Of a stretch of DNA of 64,000 nucleotides, positions 62,215 through 64,000 are shown in pieces. A program made the position numbers and the translations under genes. The stretch lies in NCBI GenBank assembly GCA_905214525.1, contig CAJMMN010000005.1:62001-126000 (forward strand), read 5' to 3'. Below the pieces are notes generated by a model. The model had not been told where the DNA came from. It searched no databases and saw only the letters and a program-made list of their open reading frames with translations. The first letter of the stretch is position 1. Every line of letters begins with the position of its first letter. Source of the DNA: an uncultured bacterium (lineage in GTDB: Bacteria > Actinomycetota > Coriobacteriia > Coriobacteriales > Coriobacteriaceae).

Positions 62215-62592
62215 CTACTGGTCCCGGTCGCTGTCCCGTCCCAGCATCGCCCTCAGCTTCTCAAAGCTTTCCTCGCTCAGGCAGTGCTCCATGTGGCAGC
62301 CCTCTTGCGACGCGACCTCGGGCGTTACGCCTGCGTCCTCTAGCAGACCTACAAAAAAGCAGTGGCGCTCCCACATTTGACGGGCAACCTCAAGACCGCG
62401 TTCCGTCAGATGCACGTCGCGTTTGCCCATCTCCACGTAGCCGGTGCTCTCCAAGGCCGCCATGGCTTTAGAGACGCTTGCTTTGGTTACGCCCAAGTAT
62501 TCGGCAACGTCGATCGAGCGCACGATGCCCTGACGTTCCGATAGAACGTAGATCGATTCGAGATAGTCTTCTCCGGATTCACGCAGGGCCAT
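62215..62592 (-). CDS. DtxR/MntR-family metal-dependent regulator
   Basis: A 125-aa iron- or manganese-responsive repressor. The N-terminal DNA-binding half reads SGEDYLESIYVLSER and VAEYLGVTKASVSKAMAALESTGYVEM, with D9 and E12 as candidate metal ligands. The dimerisation half reads RHCFFVGLLEDAGV and EGCHMEHCLSEESFEKL, with H76 and the Cys/His/Glu set as further ligands. It lacks the SH3-like C-terminal domain, so MntR-like or SirR-like short form. The ATG has GAAAGGCGG upstream. Two ACTTT-N-AAAGT dyads in its promoter (62647-62662, 62678-62692) are candidate operators. Confidence 0.85.
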   Translation of the reverse strand: MALRESGEDYLESIYVLSERQGIVRSIDVAEYLGVTKASVSKAMAALESTGYVEMGKRDVHLTERGLEVARQMWERHCFFVGLLEDAGVTPEVASQEGCHMEHCLSEESFEKLRAMLGRDSDRDQ

Positions 62593-62646
62593 GGGCCGCC
62601 TTTCGCGATGGCTTCTAGTTAGCCTTTGGATACTTTTGCTTGATTT

Positions 62647-62692
62647 ACTTTACCGCAAAAGTTGCCCATGTCTTACTACTTTGCCTAAAAGT
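62647..62692 (-). promoter_or_regulatory. Candidate metalloregulator operators
   Basis: Two dyads, ACTTTACCGCAAAAGT and ACTTTGCCTAAAAGT, 60-100 bp before the DtxR-like gene. They share ACTTT/AAAGT arms and probably bind the DtxR-like protein itself. Confidence 0.5.
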
Positions 62693-62743
62693 TAGCCGCG
62701 TTTCACAAAACGTGCGAGATGAAAACAAAATGGGAACGCCCCG

Positions 62744-62794
62744 CAAGGAGTGTCCCCAGCTGCCGGCAGATAAGGAGCGTCCCCAAGTGCCGGG
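62744..62794. repeat. Family-2 repeat, two units
   Basis: AAGGAGTGTCCCCAGC-TGCCGGCAG then AAGGAGCGTCCCCAAG-TGCCGGG, matching the copies near 12653 and 25341. Lies just after the HAD gene. Confidence 0.78.
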
Positions 62795-62800
62795 TCGCAG

Positions 62801-63571
62801 CTACACGAGGCCAAAGTGCTTCGCGGCGTTGTAGATGCCGTCGTCGTCTACGGCGGTCGTCACGTAGGTCGCTGCGGCCTTCACGGTATCCTGCGCGTTG
62901 CCCATGGCCACACTTGTGCCCACGGCCGAGAACATCGACAGGTCGTTCTCGCCGTCGCCAAAGGCGATCGCCTCGCTCGCGTCGACACCCAGGCGCTCCA
63001 GCGTCGCTGCCACGCCCAGGTCCTTGCCGCCGTTAGCGGGAATAATGTCGCAGAACAGGTCGCACCAGCGCGTAGTGAGCGAATGCGACACCGCATCGGT
63101 CACGATATGCTCGTCGGCAGGATCCACAAAGGCGCAAAACTGGTAGACCGGCGCTTCAAAGGCGTGCTCAAACGGCTCCTCGTGGTAGACGATCCCCGCG
63201 TTGTTGCCGGCCGTCACCACGCGCTCGGACAGGCGGTTCACAAACGAGTTCTCGCCCTGCATGCATAGCGAGTCGTAGCGCCCCTCGGCCACCTGGTCCA
63301 CAATCACCGCAACGTCGTCCGGATCGATCGGGCAGCTACGGTAAACGCCCTCGGCATCAAAACAGTGCTGGCCCGAAAGCGTAATGTACGCATCCCAACC
63401 AAGATCGAACAGCCAATCGGGCATCTGGTAGGTCGGGCGACCCGTGGCAATGACGCACGCAATCCCCTGCTCGTGAAAGCTGTCGAGCACCTGCTGCGCC
63501 GACGCCGGAATCCGGTGCGTCTCAAAGCTCAGCAGCGTGCCGTCGATATCAAAAAACGCGGCCTTGATCAT
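62801..63571 (-). CDS. Cof-type HAD-superfamily phosphatase
   Basis: A 256-aa haloacid-dehalogenase-like hydrolase of the Cof (type IIB) group. Catalytic motif I is FFDIDGTLLSFET (D8, D10), motif II lies in VIATGRPTYQMPDWL, and motif IV is AIAFGDGENDLSMFSAVGTSVAMGNA. Substrates of Cof phosphatases are sugar phosphates or cofactor phosphates; none can be assigned. It starts 6 bp after the stop of the ABC-F gene, suggesting one transcript. Confidence 0.88.
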   Translation of the reverse strand: MIKAAFFDIDGTLLSFETHRIPASAQQVLDSFHEQGIACVIATGRPTYQMPDWLFDLGWDAYITLSGQHCFDAEGVYRSCPIDPDDVAVIVDQVAEGRYDSLCMQGENSFVNRLSERVVTAGNNAGIVYHEEPFEHAFEAPVYQFCAFVDPADEHIVTDAVSHSLTTRWCDLFCDIIPANGGKDLGVAATLERLGVDASEAIAFGDGENDLSMFSAVGTSVAMGNAQDTVKAAATYVTTAVDDDGIYNAAKHFGLV

Positions 63572-63577
63572 CCTCGC

Positions 63578-64000
63578 CTACTCCTCGCCCTCGAGCTTTT
63601 CACTCGCCTCGAGCCACGCCATCTCCAGCTCGTCCATGGCGGCGTGGGCCTCGTCGATCTTTGCCTGTTGCTCGCCCAGCGCCGTGTAGTTGGTGGGATC
63701 GACCTGGGCCATGGCGGCCTCGGCCTCCTCCACGCGAGCGCGCTGCGTTTCCATCTTGCGCTCGAGCGAGCTCACCTCACGACGGAGCTTTTGGCGCTCG
63801 GCATTGGAAAGGCCGTTGGGCTGACCGCTCGACTTGGGCTTTTCGGCCGCAGCCGCCGCGGCACCGGTGTCGAACGTACCGGTCTTGGCGCTCGGTGCAC
63901 CCACGGGTTCGCCCTCGGCGGTGGCGTTGCACAGGCGCAGGTACTGGTCGACGCCGCCGGGCATATGCGTCAGGTGGCCGTCGAGCAGCGCCCACTGCTG
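63578..64000 (-). CDS. ABC-F ATPase, C-terminal part (runs off the window)
   Basis: The last ~140 codons of an ABC-F family ATPase; the 5' portion lies beyond 64000. What can be read is LLDGHLTHMPGGVDQYLRL, the end of the second ATP-binding domain, a Gly/Ala/Pro linker and a charged coiled coil (NAERQKLRREVSSLERKMETQRARVEEAEAA) that ends the protein. This is the tail of the Uup/EttA-type group, which act on ribosomes or in antibiotic tolerance. The subgroup cannot be decided from this part. Confidence 0.8.
   Translation of the reverse strand, partial: QQWALLDGHLTHMPGGVDQYLRLCNATAEGEPVGAPSAKTGTFDTGAAAAAAEKPKSSGQPNGLSNAERQKLRREVSSLERKMETQRARVEEAEAAMAQVDPTNYTALGEQQAKIDEAHAAMDELEMAWLEASEKLEGEE

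Overview
The window reads as ordinary chromosome from a high-GC, anaerobic, gut-type actinobacterium, most likely Collinsella or another member of the Coriobacteriia. This is inferred from gene content and style: a Rho factor with a very long Ala/Glu/Lys/Arg-rich N-terminal extension, a CarD-type regulator, ATP-type PEP carboxykinase, a lactate permease, a PflA-like radical SAM protein, and many short palindromic repeats between genes. No genome comparison was possible, so the genus is a guess. Genes lie on both strands in short operons, with hairpin terminators or repeat hairpins between convergent genes.

Layout. 0-8 kb: ROK fructokinase, VanZ-like protein, a membrane-anchored low-complexity protein, rho and argS. 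8.5-14 kb: CarD-like regulator, HD hydrolase, and a proline group in which proA and proB are separated by an oppositely oriented prolyl aminopeptidase. 14-25 kb: pncB, a coiled-coil membrane protein, tRNA-Ala(CGC), radical SAM protein, a possible 6S RNA, a WecA/TagO-like transferase, trpS, MGMT-like protein, DegV, MarR regulator, B3/B4 protein and pckA. 25-32 kb: lactate permease, flippase, metallophosphatase and a K+/H+ antiporter, with two copies of a ~200-bp intergenic cassette.

32.4-44.8 kb is a defence island, visibly more A+T-rich than its flanks. On the minus strand a compact operon encodes a ~1020-aa protein of unknown fold, a 1771-aa DEAH helicase with a C-terminal DUF1998-type zinc cluster, and a NERD nuclease-UvrD-like helicase starting 2 nt after the helicase stop. 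The first two match the size, order and domain content of a type III Druantia system (DruH-DruE); the coupled third gene is not a standard part. Convergent to it is an overlapping pair: a MazG-like pyrophosphohydrolase and a GIY-YIG-DUF2075 nuclease-helicase. This is the best candidate for an undescribed system here.

45-54 kb returns to housekeeping genes: serC-serA, a Vsr/DUF559-like protein, M20 peptidase, DUF1015-like protein, two tandem histidine phosphatases, nitroreductase, DUF308 and UPF0178 proteins. 54.9-62.6 kb is rich in metal-handling genes: a His-rich ArsP_2-type exporter, then an ArsR-HMA-P1B ATPase operon with three clear palindromic operators, and a DtxR/MntR regulator. A DEDD exonuclease and a second Vsr/DUF559-like protein, flanked by four copies of a short repeat, lie between. 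The window ends in a HAD phosphatase and the C-terminus of an ABC-F ATPase that runs off the edge.
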